Positions 48,333 to 60,060 of a stretch of 64,000 nt of DNA are shown one piece after another. The notes below the pieces were generated by a model. That model ran no database searches. It had not been told where the DNA came from and saw only the letters and a list, made by a program, of their open reading frames with translations. Position numbers and translations under genes: made by a program. Numbering within the stretch: position 1 is the stretch's first letter; each line of letters opens with the position of its first letter. Origin of the DNA: Nymphaea colorata (taxonomy: Eukaryota > Streptophyta > Magnoliopsida > Nymphaeales > Nymphaeaceae); contig NC_045142.1 of NCBI RefSeq assembly GCF_008831285.2, positions 22,011,354-22,075,353 on the forward strand, written 5' to 3'.

Positions 48333-50618
48333 CTACCAATATCCTCTACATGAACAATGACCTTCTCTAAAATGGTGAAAACGATTGCGATCTCTTATTG
48401 TTATTTCTCTGCCAAGAAGCAAAGAAATAAGCTCAAAAGCTCGATGACAATCAACACATATTCTAAGGTTCTTCACTATTCTAATGGGTGTTCCAGGCTT
48501 GGTGGTGATAAGCGCAAAAGAGACTGCCAACTTCTCACTATGCCTATACAACGCCTGTTCTTTTTCTTCCTCATCTAGAATGCCTCTTAAAACAGTTCCT
48601 GTATCAGGTGAGTATCCCATCGGCTTCAGCTGTTTAGCCAATTCATTCCACTTTGCATAGATCTCGGCCCACTGCGGGTGTGACCTGTCCCCAGCAGTGA
48701 ATTCATAAACAGAATCCCCTATTTCTACTGCACTACAACCGGGTGTCTTCCTAACACCTTGAGATCTCATGCTTTCTCTCATTCTAGCAACATCTTCCCA
48801 TTTGCCAGCCTTGGCATAGATGTTCGACAAGAGGACATAATTACCATCATGGCTTGGGTTCAAGGCGATGAGCTTTTCTGTTGCTTCTTTGGCTAGCTCA
48901 AGGTTCTGGTGAAATCTACAAGCACTTAACAATGCTGCCCATATGGCTGAATCAGGCTCAATTGGCATTTTCTCTATGAACTCTCGAGCTTCAGCAAGAT
49001 GCTTGGCACGGCCCAGGAGATCAACCATGCAACCATAATGTTCTATCCCGGGCATAATTCCATATTTAGCTTTCATGGAGTTGAAAATACTGAAACCATG
49101 AGACACCAAGCCCTCATGGCTGCATGCACTCAATAACGCCACAAATGTGATGTAATTCGGAGAATAACCTTCAATCTCCATCTGTAAGAATAGTTGCAGA
49201 GCCCCATTGCCATGCCCATGCATAGCTAAACCTCTTATCATGGCATTCCAAGTAGCCACATCTCTTTGTGGCATCTTAATAAACACTCTCCACGAACTAT
49301 CTACGTCTCCACATCTTGCATACATATCAACTAATGCAGTCCCCAAGTAAACATCCATAGGTATCCCATTTCTTTCGACATAGTTATGAACCCATTCACC
49401 TAAGCCCAATGCACCCAGCTGAGCACACGCTGAAAGCACACTCACCATAGTCATGGCATCTGGCTCGATGGCTTCTGATTGCATTCGTCGAAACAACTCT
49501 AATGCCCTACTGGGCTCTTGATTCTGTGTGAATCCGCCTATCATTGCATTATAACATACAGTATCCTTATCATGGATCCCACTAAACACACGGTAGGCAT
49601 CATCGATCCTCCCAAATTTAGCATGAAGATTAACAATGGCAGTCAAAATTGACACTGAGTTAGCAAATTCTGATCTCGCAGCAAGATCTACTACCCAATT
49701 CACATTGTCTGAATTTGACATGTTGGACACAATTGACATAACTGTTAACATGGTAGCCACTCCTGGGCTGACGCTCGACCCCACCATCTGTGAAAACACC
49801 ATCAAAGCATGCTCACCCTTTCCATTTTGTGCATATGCTGCAATCATGGCATTCCAAGACACCAAATTCCTTTCAGGCATTTGCTCAAACACCCGGCGTG
49901 CCTCCACCAAATCACCTGCCTTAGCATAACCACTCAACATGGTATTCCAAGAAGCAACATCTCTCTCCGGCATTTCATCAAACAACTTGCGTGCGCTCAC
50001 CATATCTCCACTACTCACGAAACTTCCAATCAAAATATTCCACGAAATCGGATTAGGCTCTTCGATCCTGCAAAAAGCACACAAAGCGGAGTCCACATCC
50101 CCGCATTTCGCGTAAAAATCAACCAACGAATTCCCCACAAAAGCATCACCAGCAAGGCCGCTCTTCACCGACATGGCGTGAACCGCCCGCCCAGCCGTGA
50201 CAGCCAACAGGGCAGCACAGGCCTTGAAAACATAAGGCAAGGTGTACTGGTCGGGGAAGAAGAATCCTCCTTCCAGGACGTGGACATAGAAATGGAGGGC
50301 CTCCTTCATGAAGCCGTTCTGAGTATAGCCCTTAAGCATGGCGTTGCAGAGGACGAGGTCAGGATGTTGGGTGCCTCTGAAAAGAAGGTATGCGTAGTCC
50401 ATGGCGCCTGAAACAGCACAGGCTCCCACCATCTTGGTGACCAAAACGACGTCTTGGTTTAGGCCGCCGCGGAGCAGCTTGGCATGAATCTGCTTGAGCT
50501 GCCTTAGCGCAAGACGCTTCTTGAGGAGGGGGGAAAGGTGTCTCTCATCATATAATCGTGGCAGGTGGTTGCCCTTGACAGGCTCAGATACCAAAACTGA
50601 TACTGCCATCGATGCCAT
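48333..50618 (-). CDS. PLS-class pentatricopeptide repeat protein with DYW deaminase domain
   Basis: One uninterrupted reading frame of 761 codons, intronless as most PPR genes are. The open frame extends 20 codons further upstream, but only from a GTG; the first ATG is at 50618 (MASMAVSV). The N terminus (about 1-45) has the basic, acid-poor look of an organelle presequence. PPR motifs run from about 45 to 590 (for example DVASWNTMLSGYAKAGDLVEA, DTVCYNAMIGGFTQN, DVATWNAMIRGLAMHGHG), then E/E+ motifs, then a DYW domain over the last 95 or so residues. The cytidine-deaminase signature is present: HSEKLA with its catalytic Glu, and CVDCH. The protein ends CRGYW instead of the usual DYW tripeptide. 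The family performs site-specific C-to-U editing in mitochondrial or plastid RNA; the target is not predictable by eye. The gene is tail to tail with NHX, about 200-350 bases apart. Confidence 0.95.
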   Translation of the reverse strand: MASMAVSVLVSEPVKGNHLPRLYDERHLSPLLKKRLALRQLKQIHAKLLRGGLNQDVVLVTKMVGACAVSGAMDYAYLLFRGTQHPDLVLCNAMLKGYTQNGFMKEALHFYVHVLEGGFFFPDQYTLPYVFKACAALLAVTAGRAVHAMSVKSGLAGDAFVGNSLVDFYAKCGDVDSALCAFCRIEEPNPISWNILIGSFVSSGDMVSARKLFDEMPERDVASWNTMLSGYAKAGDLVEARRVFEQMPERNLVSWNAMIAAYAQNGKGEHALMVFSQMVGSSVSPGVATMLTVMSIVSNMSNSDNVNWVVDLAARSEFANSVSILTAIVNLHAKFGRIDDAYRVFSGIHDKDTVCYNAMIGGFTQNQEPSRALELFRRMQSEAIEPDAMTMVSVLSACAQLGALGLGEWVHNYVERNGIPMDVYLGTALVDMYARCGDVDSSWRVFIKMPQRDVATWNAMIRGLAMHGHGNGALQLFLQMEIEGYSPNYITFVALLSACSHEGLVSHGFSIFNSMKAKYGIMPGIEHYGCMVDLLGRAKHLAEAREFIEKMPIEPDSAIWAALLSACRFHQNLELAKEATEKLIALNPSHDGNYVLLSNIYAKAGKWEDVARMRESMRSQGVRKTPGCSAVEIGDSVYEFTAGDRSHPQWAEIYAKWNELAKQLKPMGYSPDTGTVLRGILDEEEKEQALYRHSEKLAVSFALITTKPGTPIRIVKNLRICVDCHRAFELISLLLGREITIRDRNRFHHFREGHCSCRGYW

Positions 50619-50699
50619 TTTTTGGGAAGAGAAAATGAAAACTGGTTCCTCATCATCAGCGTCTAGAAGTTCTTTCACTCTGTGACGTGTGGTGGGAGT

Positions 50700-53250
50700 G
50701 CAAGCATCAGAATGATTGCAGAAAACTACCGTGGTGTGTCTGGGCAGGTTCTTTTTCCCTCTCCTTTGAAGAGATCCTTTGGTTTTGTTTTAAAAGCGCT
50801 TTTTAACTTGTCTTTCCTGTGGGAAGATTTTTCTTCGTTTCCTTGTAAGATGAATCACATTTTCCAGGCATGCATTTTGCGGAGATTTACTAGGAAATTA
50901 TGCTTTTTGGTAGTGTTTACCATGTCTTAATTCTAATTGTTCATGAATGTAAGAACCTTTTTCTAGCTTATTTGACCCAAAAAATTTACAAGTCTCACTA
51001 CTCGAAGTAGCATTTCACAATGTTGTATTACAGTATCAGTGTTTGGAAACGGATGGCTTCAGAGAAGCATCTCACTACCACAATAGCATTTCACAATGTT
51101 GTAAGGTTGTATCAGCTTTTGGAGGTGGATAGCATTAGCACCTATGGGTCGCATAGAATTTGGCTTTTTTGTTCTTTGTTTTTCCGCTTTTCTCATACTC
51201 AAAACGATAAGAATAATCTAAGAGAATGTAAAAAGCCCAGAAAACAACATACTGGCCTTTTGCATTAGAGGGATTAATTGTGCCTCAGGAAAGTTTCTTG
51301 TTCGGGACTATCCTTTGTCTATAATTTGGAAAAATAAATACTTTTTCAAAATTTTCTAATAAGGTCACATTTTTCATACAAAAATATCAAATATGGGTAT
51401 GAAGTATACTTCAGTGTTAATTTAAGAAACAAAAAAAATGTTCAGTTGCAATTACTTATTTTCTCAATATTATCTTCGACAAACTTGCATTCTTACTCTC
51501 AGTTACTTGTATCAATCTGACAATCTCTAATATAACACCCAAAGAGTAAGAACGAAGAATGTGAATTAGTTATCAATCTGACAATCTCTAATATAACACC
51601 CAAAGAGTAAGAACGAAGAATGTGAATTAGTTATAGCAGGTAATATCGAGAAAATAAAAATTGAAGCTAATGACTTTTGTCCCTCAGCTTAACGGAAGTT
51701 TACTTTAATTCCCTATTTGATATTTTTTCATGAAGAAGATCTTATTGATAAAACTACAAAATGTGACTTTTTTAAAATTATAGGAAAAAAGTAGGTCCAA
51801 AATTGATAGTTTCCCAATAGGGGCTGATGAATAACTGGTTACATGAAACAGAGAGAATTCAGTTTCCTAGAAAGTTACATCTAGGAGCCGGCTGTTTCAA
51901 CCTTTTCTATGTGAAAGAAATAATTTCGTATGATAGAAGAAGGGTGTTAAAGAGTGAGAAGGCTCACATTCATCAATGCGTCCCCTCTTTCCCATGTGAA
52001 TGGATGTGATCAAGGAAAATTTTCTTTCAAAATATGTGCGCCACTGCGAGGCACCACACAAGAAAGGCGAAATTTCCTCCCAAAATCACATGAATACAAC
52101 AAGAAAAGGGAAAGATAGACCCACCTGGATACATCTCAGGTTGGGACTACTTTCACTAGTAGAATTTCCACGTAGAGAAATTTCCCCCGTTTCCTATGGG
52201 AGAATTCCTCCTGTTCCCGTTTGTATGTTAGATGATCTGCTTGAATTGTTACATAGGTTTGGAACTTGGAAGCTCTATGAGCTTTCCTGTTCCACAAAAA
52301 TTTTAACAACAGCAAATATATTATCCAACAAATTTTTCCACACTTTTCATATGCACCTTTACATATCCTACCATCTTTCCAACTTCCAATCTTTCCACTC
52401 ATTTGCAAATCTGAAAGACATTACATTATTTCTCACATGAATGTGATAGATGACGTTGTAAATTCCTCCTCAGAATATGTAAAATAGATTCTCGCCTTCA
52501 TTATTTGTTGCAATAGAAAATGGAAGAGAAGAGATATGCTACTAAATGTAAATTTCTCCTAGTGTCATGATCAATCCCTCAAATATGGCTGACATCAACC
52601 TACCCTATAGTTTTAATTCATCATCCAAAAATGACTATTTATCAGGACAGGAGAGCAACAAAATACTCCAGGTAAGCAGAGTTTCCCACCACCTAGTAGA
52701 AGGCCAAAGCCTCCACCCAACCCAATAGAAGTAGCATTTCACAAAATAAAATCATAAGGTACAAGGCCTGCTTTCGGTGTGTCGAGATGCTACTGTTGCC
52801 ACGTTTTAATGGCCCCACCTTTTGCAGCACAGAAAGTTGCCTCTTGGTGATGAGAGCAAGAAAATACAAAACCGAATATGGCTGTGACTGTGAGTATCTC
52901 CCCAAGAATGGCTACAAACCAGGATACAGAATAACAAGAATTCAGGTGTATGACCATTAATGTTTTTCAAATCTCTCTACTCCCAAGTCAACCAGCTTAC
53001 ACTTGGGATCTCATACTCGGAGATCCACACAGAAAGAGAGAGAGACAGAGACAGAGCAGTAGAGAGAGAGACAAAGCAGTAGTAGCAACTTTCTCACGCC
53101 TTGAAGCTAGGAACAGACTAATAAGCAAGAACAGAACAACTATTCAAAACCTTGCACTATTTTTCATATTATTTGCAGATACTGTACTCTTTTACATAAA
53201 AAAACATCAGACCGACGAAAATAAAATCATCATTCTATATATACAGAAAT
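50700..53250. other. Spacer between PPR and VAP27 genes
   Basis: It contains the PPR promoter near 50620-51000, the 61-base tandem repeat, and at 52000-52440 an open frame of 146 codons that I do not recognise. GAGA/GACA low-complexity sequence lies at 53030-53080, and the VAP27 3' UTR lies just below 53314. Confidence 0.5.
51510..51634. repeat. Perfect tandem repeat, period 61 bases, two copies
   Basis: The unit starting TATCAATCTGACAATCTC at 51510 recurs at 51571 with no differences that I can see. It is AT-rich and non-coding, in the spacer upstream of the PPR gene. Confidence 0.9.
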
Positions 53251-53313
53251 AAATGGCTCCATCCATATGCACCATGAAAGTGCTCTCTCTTCCGATTTTG
53301 GATGGAAAGTCTC

Positions 53314-56300
53314 TTAGGAGCTTAACATGCGTCCAAAAATTAAGCCAACAAGGCCAATAAAACAAACAAAAAGAAATGGATAACCTGCTCGAACTTGAGG
53401 ACTTCTTCGTTTGGCTACCATCTAAAACAAAAGAACAGAAAGAAATGTCAAGTAAAAGACATGAAGACCGAATGAAAGAACTTAAATGAAAAAGAAAAGA
53501 AGGGAACAGAAATAACAGAAGACCAATAAGGCGTTACGCAGCAAGCACGATCAGAGATTAATTTGTCTAATGCAGAATAAAAAATGGAGTTACTAACAAG
53601 TTCTTGTCGCAATGATTCCTGCTGCTGAATGATGGCATTCTTTTCTTCTCTTAGGCTTCTTATTATTTTCTCAGCCTGCAAGAATAAGATCATGACACAA
53701 TTTAATGTCAGAATGAAGAGTTGAACTAAGGATTGGATCAATGGAGTCCTGATCCATGGATCATGCAGTTTCGGGTCCCATGTCTACAAAAGAATATATC
53801 AAATAACATTGTAACATGCCTTTAATAATTTTATCTGATGTATGGAACATGGCAAGCAGCATATGGTGGTATTGATTTTTTTTAATAATCCGGAAAGTAT
53901 TTATGCTGTTACTTATACAAAAAAAAGGGCCAACGAGCGATCTGTCAACCTGGCCAGGGGGAGAGGAATCATGATCTGCAACTTGAAGTCAGTCTTATGT
54001 TTAATACAGGGACTTATAAGGGTCTGCACAACCCTATCTTGCCCATAATAATAACAGTAGTGGTGGAAGTACTTTTTAGTTTCCTCTTGACATATCATAA
54101 AAATCACATTTCCATGTCTGAAATCCTCAGAATTGCAATTTCCATATGACATACTTTACAATTTTAAATAGTACCCTCATCCTCTGAATTTTATTTTATA
54201 ATATATAATATAAATGATGAGTTCAAGGTTCTTGGAAAAATTTTTCCAGACTTGTGGAGGCCTTTCCTTAAATCTCTTTTTACTTCTAAGATAGGCAGCA
54301 CATATTTATTGAGCAGAACAACCAGGACATACTACGCCATCTAAAGCACTTCAAAGTAGCCCGGCTAGCTGCTAAAAGTCACCTGATTTGCACACGTCAT
54401 GCATTTAGGAACATGACAAAAGATTATACTGACAACTATATTGCATGGATCTATTCAAGAAAGCCTCCTAGGAACATGACAAAATATTGTACTAACAACT
54501 GCATTTCATGCATCCATTCAAGACAGCCACCTAAAGATTTAACATTTCACCTCCATACAAATATTGAAGAGAATATGAAAAGGCTAGGTCGCTTCAAGTT
54601 GTTCAAACACTTCAAGCAAAACTAAACATATCAGCCTATTAAAATGCATTTTCTCATTTTTCACCCAGCAAGTTAGTTATATGGTCCTTATATAAGTTAT
54701 AAGACCTAAAGACTTCTACCGAAGAAAATTTATAGAAAGCTTTCGTGCCAACAAAAGGCCAAACAAAATCTACCACAAGAAATATTTGTTTACATTAAAG
54801 CTACCAAGAAATGAAAAGAAAGCCCAAGCTGACCTCATCCAATTTTGATTTTAGTTCCTCAACATCTGCTTCATTCAGCTTTACTGTTAGTTTCTGGATA
54901 TCTGCCTCGTTCAGCTTTACTGTTAGTTTCTCAACATCGAGCTTTGCTGTTGGTTTTTCAACATCTGCCTCAGTTAGTTTTGCTGTTGGTTTCCCAACAT
55001 CTGCCTCAGTTAGCTCTGCTGTTGGTTTCCCAACATCTGCCTCATTCAGCTTCATTTCTAGCTTCCTTACCTCAGCCTCAGTCACCTTTGGTTTTAGTTC
55101 CTCAACAGGCAGTGATAGCCTCGGTACCTGTCAGGAAACAAGGCATGATTACTGAAAAACAAGTAGCAGTAGTAAGGCAATTTTCATTTCACATGATCCA
55201 GTGGAAGAGAAAGCACAAAAACATTCCTTAACCTTGAAAAGCTTACTCACAGAGACAGTACAAATTATCGGCAAGTTGCTTGCCCTGAGCAAGGCTACAC
55301 TATCTATTTTGCTCTATCATATAGTAGTAATGCCAAAAAACTCGATCAAAAATATAATATCCCTCTGTCTATGGCCAGACCCATATGGTATCCATTCAAG
55401 GTAAATTGCACACGCATTCATTCAACTTCCAAAAAACACTATGCATATGAAATATCAAAGACCAACAGGTAAGAAGCTGACAAAGAAATGAAACCTATGT
55501 CTACAGGTAAGTCTTTTCATGTATTTGTCACATACTGGTTTCTAGGATTATGCACAAGCCTGACCATGCAGGAAAGGTGATGTCAACGGCAGGCTGTCAA
55601 AAAACAAGCACCAACATCAAGCAGATCAAGAATGAAATGGACATACTGGCAAACAATACCTTTTGTATCCCTGAGAAGGAATTCTGCAAAAAAATCCGAA
55701 CAGTCAAACAAAGTTTCACCAATCACGGACAACAAGATTAATCTAAAATTGACATGGGAATGAAGGGCCTCAAGCCAACCTGCCCCTCCAAAACCCAAAA
55801 ATTTAAACCAAGTAGAATTTTCCATAATACATTGGTGCACTGGATTGTACATGCTTCTTTGGTTAAAACCAACTAATAAGAACCTTGCTTTAAAAATAGA
55901 ATTCTCTATGTTCATTAAGACGTGAGCCCTAAACCCGAATTGGAGAACAACATTCATAAGAATTTCACACACTTTCTGTCTATCTAGAAGGCTTCTGAAA
56001 TCAGGAGTCATGCTACCTAGTTATGTGTGAGAACGAGTCATAATTGGATAGCTGATGACCTTGGATGGTTTGCTCATTGGGATCCTTCTCCAGACCAAGA
56101 AGCCAGATAACAAGACACTCATGTTTTATTTGGTCAAGAAGGAACAGTTGGTGCTCACTCTATTTCCACAGCCTTTGATGTCAAAACATAAACCTTTTCT
56201 TTGAAATTTAAATCACACAGTACAGACAGTTGAGGCATATGACTGCAAAAGGCAGTCCAGAGTTTGATAATTGCTTCACATTGGAACATGTCCACTGACA

Positions 56301-58848
56301 CATACACAAACATAGGCGTGCATGCACACAGACAGACAAGTAGACATGATCATGCATACACACACATACACAGACTTTGAGTTTGGCTTTTCTAGCTCAA
56401 GCTCGATCCTACTCAACATGATCCCCAGCCTGAGCCTAAGCTGTGCAGGAACCTCTTATTCTTGCTCAAGCGATTGTTCCTTGTGTGGTTAGCAGCCTTA
56501 CTTTTATTCTTCAAATATACATGCTTCATTCTGGTTTTATATTTAGACAACACCTCATCAGGTTGTGAAACTGTGTTGAGTGCACACACAGATGACGTCA
56601 TATGATCCACAAACACAGAATGATGTCCTGTAGTTTCTGAAACTTACAGGACAAAAGAATACTAAAGTATGTATGCTTCCTCTGAACTATTAGTCCATAA
56701 AAAAACAGATGATGGATATCTTACAGTCTGAGGTGGTGGTGGCGGACTATCTTCATGACTATCTTCACTAGAAGAATTGTCTTGCTCCACTGGCTTAGGA
56801 GTTCCAAAAACAGGCTCCTGATTTGTTACACCACTAATAGGCTGCAAGACTGGAGAATGAGGAGGGCTGATAAGAGCCACCTTCAGCTTCTTCTCATCAA
56901 CAATTCCACCATTTTCTTTGGTAAACTGCAATACAAAAGTACAAGGCTCACCAAAACTGAAAGGAGAAGATTGGATTCCCTTTAAAAGACTCTACAGGCT
57001 CACCATATTCGAGGTAATTTGATCCATCGTGGTCCCTTCTGGGACAACTGTGCTTTGAACAAGGAACTTGTCCTTACACTGCATATCAGGTGGAGCAGTT
57101 CGCTGCCCTTGCATTGTAACTGAAGGACAGATGATGAAGGTCAAGCAGGAAAAAATGTATAACACAAGTATATTAAGGGATAAAAATACTGAGGTCAAAA
57201 AATGGGGTCTCTGGACAATCCAGACCCATGGAAGCAGGAAATTTGTATTCCTTCAAGTCTTCAACAGAAGACAACACAAGCATGCAGTAGGCTACTGCCT
57301 CAGGTCATTCAACAATCAGGGTTCAAATGCTTAAACTCACCTATAATTTCACACGGTGAATGTGGCGAAACAACTCCAACATTGGGTCGCACACAGTATT
57401 TCTTTGGACTCGTAGTTTTCACCTGCCAAGGCAATTCATCATCAGTTTTTTTTTTCAGTTTTTTCATTTTTCTGGGCTACATATTTATATTTAAAAAAAA
57501 AAAATTAGGTGGCGTTTTATTTTGTGAAAACCTACTTAGGAAAATGAGTTGAAAATTTCTTTATACAAAAATAGTTCAACTTTGTCAAGCAGAAATTTTG
57601 ACACAAAAAGTGAAGTCAAACCTTGTATGCAATGTATTGGTCAGAAGTGTTGAACAGCTGAATGGAGCAGGAACTTTGCTTTTTCAACTCAACTATGCAA
57701 CAAAAAAAGAATTAAGATGTTACAAGTTAGAACTCATTTCAGTTTGCAGCTTAAAAAAACAATGCATACCACTCAAGAAAATATAAAGCATATGATATCT
57801 CACTACACAAATCAATAGTGCAATTTGTTGTTACACAGATACAGGCCATGAGATGCACATATGCACGTACAAGCACAGAGAGAAACAGGCACGAGCATTT
57901 CACCATAGTCACTTGGTTAGTATAGGATCTACAATTTCAAATCCTTTGCGAACGATGGAGAAGTCAACATTCATAGTGGTGAAGTGTTGGCAAGGGCCTC
58001 AGAAGAGAACATTAGATATCTATTCGGAACTCTCATGACCTCTCCTTGCAGGAGCAGGATATGTTAATGTGACGTTTTTGGTTCAAACTGCCAGCAGAGG
58101 TTTGACAGGTAGATAGAATTATAAGAAAGTAAGAGCCAAGTTAAACATTGAATAAGATAAGAATCTATGTTGGAAACTATCATGTTGGTCTCTAGATGTA
58201 ATAGCACCAGAAGCCAGAATCTAGCAAACGTTATGAGATTTTTTTTTTTGTTGGGGTGGGGTGGGGAGCGTTGTTGCGGCAGTCTCACTAACAATAGCTT
58301 GCAAGGATCTTGCCATTTAATGCTCGTGATGTCATTCAAAATAAACCAAATCTCTAGTTACTGGGATTATGTGCAGGATAAAAGTGCAAGATATGCAAAG
58401 CTTATGAATCGTCATCTACTACATACACAAATTTATGTGGTTCCATAAGTGTATCTTTGTTCTGAATTTTCTAAAACTGAAAAAGAAGAATTGCTTCTAT
58501 TTGCCTCGTCAAAGGAAAGTTAAATGTATATTTTGATAGTTGTGGGACAATTTCTAAGTAGTCGCCCACAGTAAAAAACAGAAAGAGGTAAGAATCTTAA
58601 ATTTGGGCTATAACAGAATGGTGCGCTAAGTAGCATCCACCGCAACCTCTCATAGCATCAAATTTACAAGCAGACGCAATTTCACATGAAATGAAATGAT
58701 GGAAAGGGAAAAAGGAAAGGGTCTATGGAATAATATTGAAACCAAACCCACATGCCTAAAAAACTGATCAGCAAACAGAAAAGGCACAACTAAACATACA
58801 TATAAACTTTAGTTCAGTTGGATGAATCTCAACAAGCTGCCTCGTCAT
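53314..58848 (-). CDS. VAP27: VAP27-like vesicle-associated (MSP domain) protein, long form with tail anchor
   Basis: Eight coding exons on the minus strand, 58848-58800, 57692-57622, 57422-57341, 57119-57004, 56925-56725, 55127-54834, 53675-53598 and 53421-53314, join in frame to 332 residues. The start MTRQLVEIHPTELKF is the first ATG after an in-frame stop and matches the usual VAP N terminus. The MSP domain (about 5-125) has KTTSPKKYCVRPNVGVVSPHSPCEI and PPDMQCKDKFLVQS, the family signature next to the FFAT-binding face. An acidic, proline-rich linker follows (about 150-172, SSSEDSHEDSPPPPP), then an array of 12-residue repeats (190-271), a coiled coil (AEKIIRSLREEKNAIIQQQESLRQEL, 272-297) and one C-terminal transmembrane segment (PFLFVCFIGLVGLIFG). 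VAPs are ER tail-anchored proteins that recruit FFAT-motif partners to membrane contact sites; plant VAP27s mark ER-plasma membrane contacts. Expression control is not visible beyond a spliced 5' leader. Confidence 0.95.
54834..55079 (-). repeat. 36-base coding repeats in VAP27 exon 6
   Basis: Seven imperfect units of 12 residues with the core EADVxKxTxKLx fill residues 190-271: EAEVRKLEMKLN, EADVGKPTAELT, EADVGKPTAKLT, EADVEKPTAKL, DVEKLTVKLN (shortened by two residues), EADIQKLTVKLN and EADVEELKSKLDE. All units stay in frame. The array lies between the acidic linker and the coiled coil and probably acts as a charged, helical spacer. Confidence 0.9.
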
Positions 58849-60060
58849 GATTCTCGTTCAGCAGAGTCAGAAGAAAAATCCAACGACCGAGAAACAGATA
58901 TTGTACCTGCGCCGCAAATATCAACAGAAGTAAGAAATGAAGATGATAGTGAGACCAATCGACGTAACCAACGGATTCAAGTCAAAGTTACGAATCGAAG
59001 CAAGTGAATAAATCCAACGTAATCTTCTTACTTGACACCGACATGCATCAAAAGCCGCCCGAAAACCAAAGCGAATCCAGCAATTGAAACCATAGAACGG
59101 ATTTTCAAGAACCAGAAAAATTACGACAAATCCTCTTGCACACCACAACAAATCCGAAGAAGTCTACAAAATTCAAACTTAGACAAGGCCTCATTCTATA
59201 AAAGAAAAGATCTGGTCACATTCAGCCGTAAATCAACACTGCAGAGTCACAGACCAACCTTCATCCATATAATCAGATTTGACGACTCCCAGGAACAGGG
59301 TATTCCAAGAATTACACTTAAAATTTCAGCTTGTATTGCTATAGGAACAAGTCAACTCAACCAAAACCGCTCCATTTCAGAAAATAAAGATCCGACTCAG
59401 ACAACCTATTGCCCGCAGTGTCAAGCCAAAGAACTGCCGACAGCTCCAGGTCTTCCATAACAGAAGACAACCACAAAGAACAAATTCAAACCGCAATAGG
59501 AGGAGGCATCTCTTCACAAAGGAAAGCAGCAAGGAGACTACAAATGGAGCAAGACCACTAACGCCAAGACACCAAGAACATCAAACTAACGAGGACCCAC
59601 ATGATCAAATCAAACAAACTGCTCGTAGAAACAAAACCCATTTCCAGATCTCCAAATTTGAGACCCCGCACTCCTCCCCAACCAACGTGTCCACACCCAA
59701 TTGCCTCCAGAATCCCTCCTCCCCACCATCAACCATCAACCAAAAACTACTAGAAACTTTTCAAATGTTAAAGACAATAATCGGATCGAATGCACAGCAC
59801 AATTGAACCTGAACACGAGAGAGAGAGAGAGAGAGGTAGAGGTTTAGTGCTAGGGGTTTACCTACCCAGAACTACAACAGAATCCAAAAATTCAACCAGG
59901 AACTTTCCCCTCCTCTTCTCAAGTAGAAGAAGAACATACAAAAGGAAATAAAACAATATCAGCCTCTCTCTCCTTGTCTCTTTCACTCTCTCTCTCTCTC
60001 GCTCTGTACTGTCATCACTTGCTTCTCCAGGAAAGAGAGAGAGGGAGAGAAATTTGGTCG
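58849..60060 (-). other. 5' UTR exons and leader intron of the VAP27-like gene
   Basis: A leader exon of 58 bases (58906-58849) directly before the ATG follows a clear acceptor (GGCGCAG). Upstream, a CT/GA-rich segment at about 60060-59862 looks like the first leader exon and ends in donor-like TAG|GTAAAC or TGG|GTAGGT near 59862. The intron between them (about 59861-58907) would be close to 950 bases. The plus-strand open frames in it match nothing. The first-exon limits are inferred. Confidence 0.5.

Noticed and set aside
49636..50411. Plus-strand frames of 97 and 200 codons
   Set aside because: They are antisense shadows of the PPR repeats.
54811..55231. Plus-strand Ser/Phe- and Leu-rich frames of 114 and 128 codons
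   Set aside because: They are antisense of the VAP27 repeat exon; the repetition comes from the 36-base units.
59032..59460. 142-codon plus-strand frame in the VAP27 leader intron
   Set aside because: It is antisense to the proposed leader intron and matches no family.
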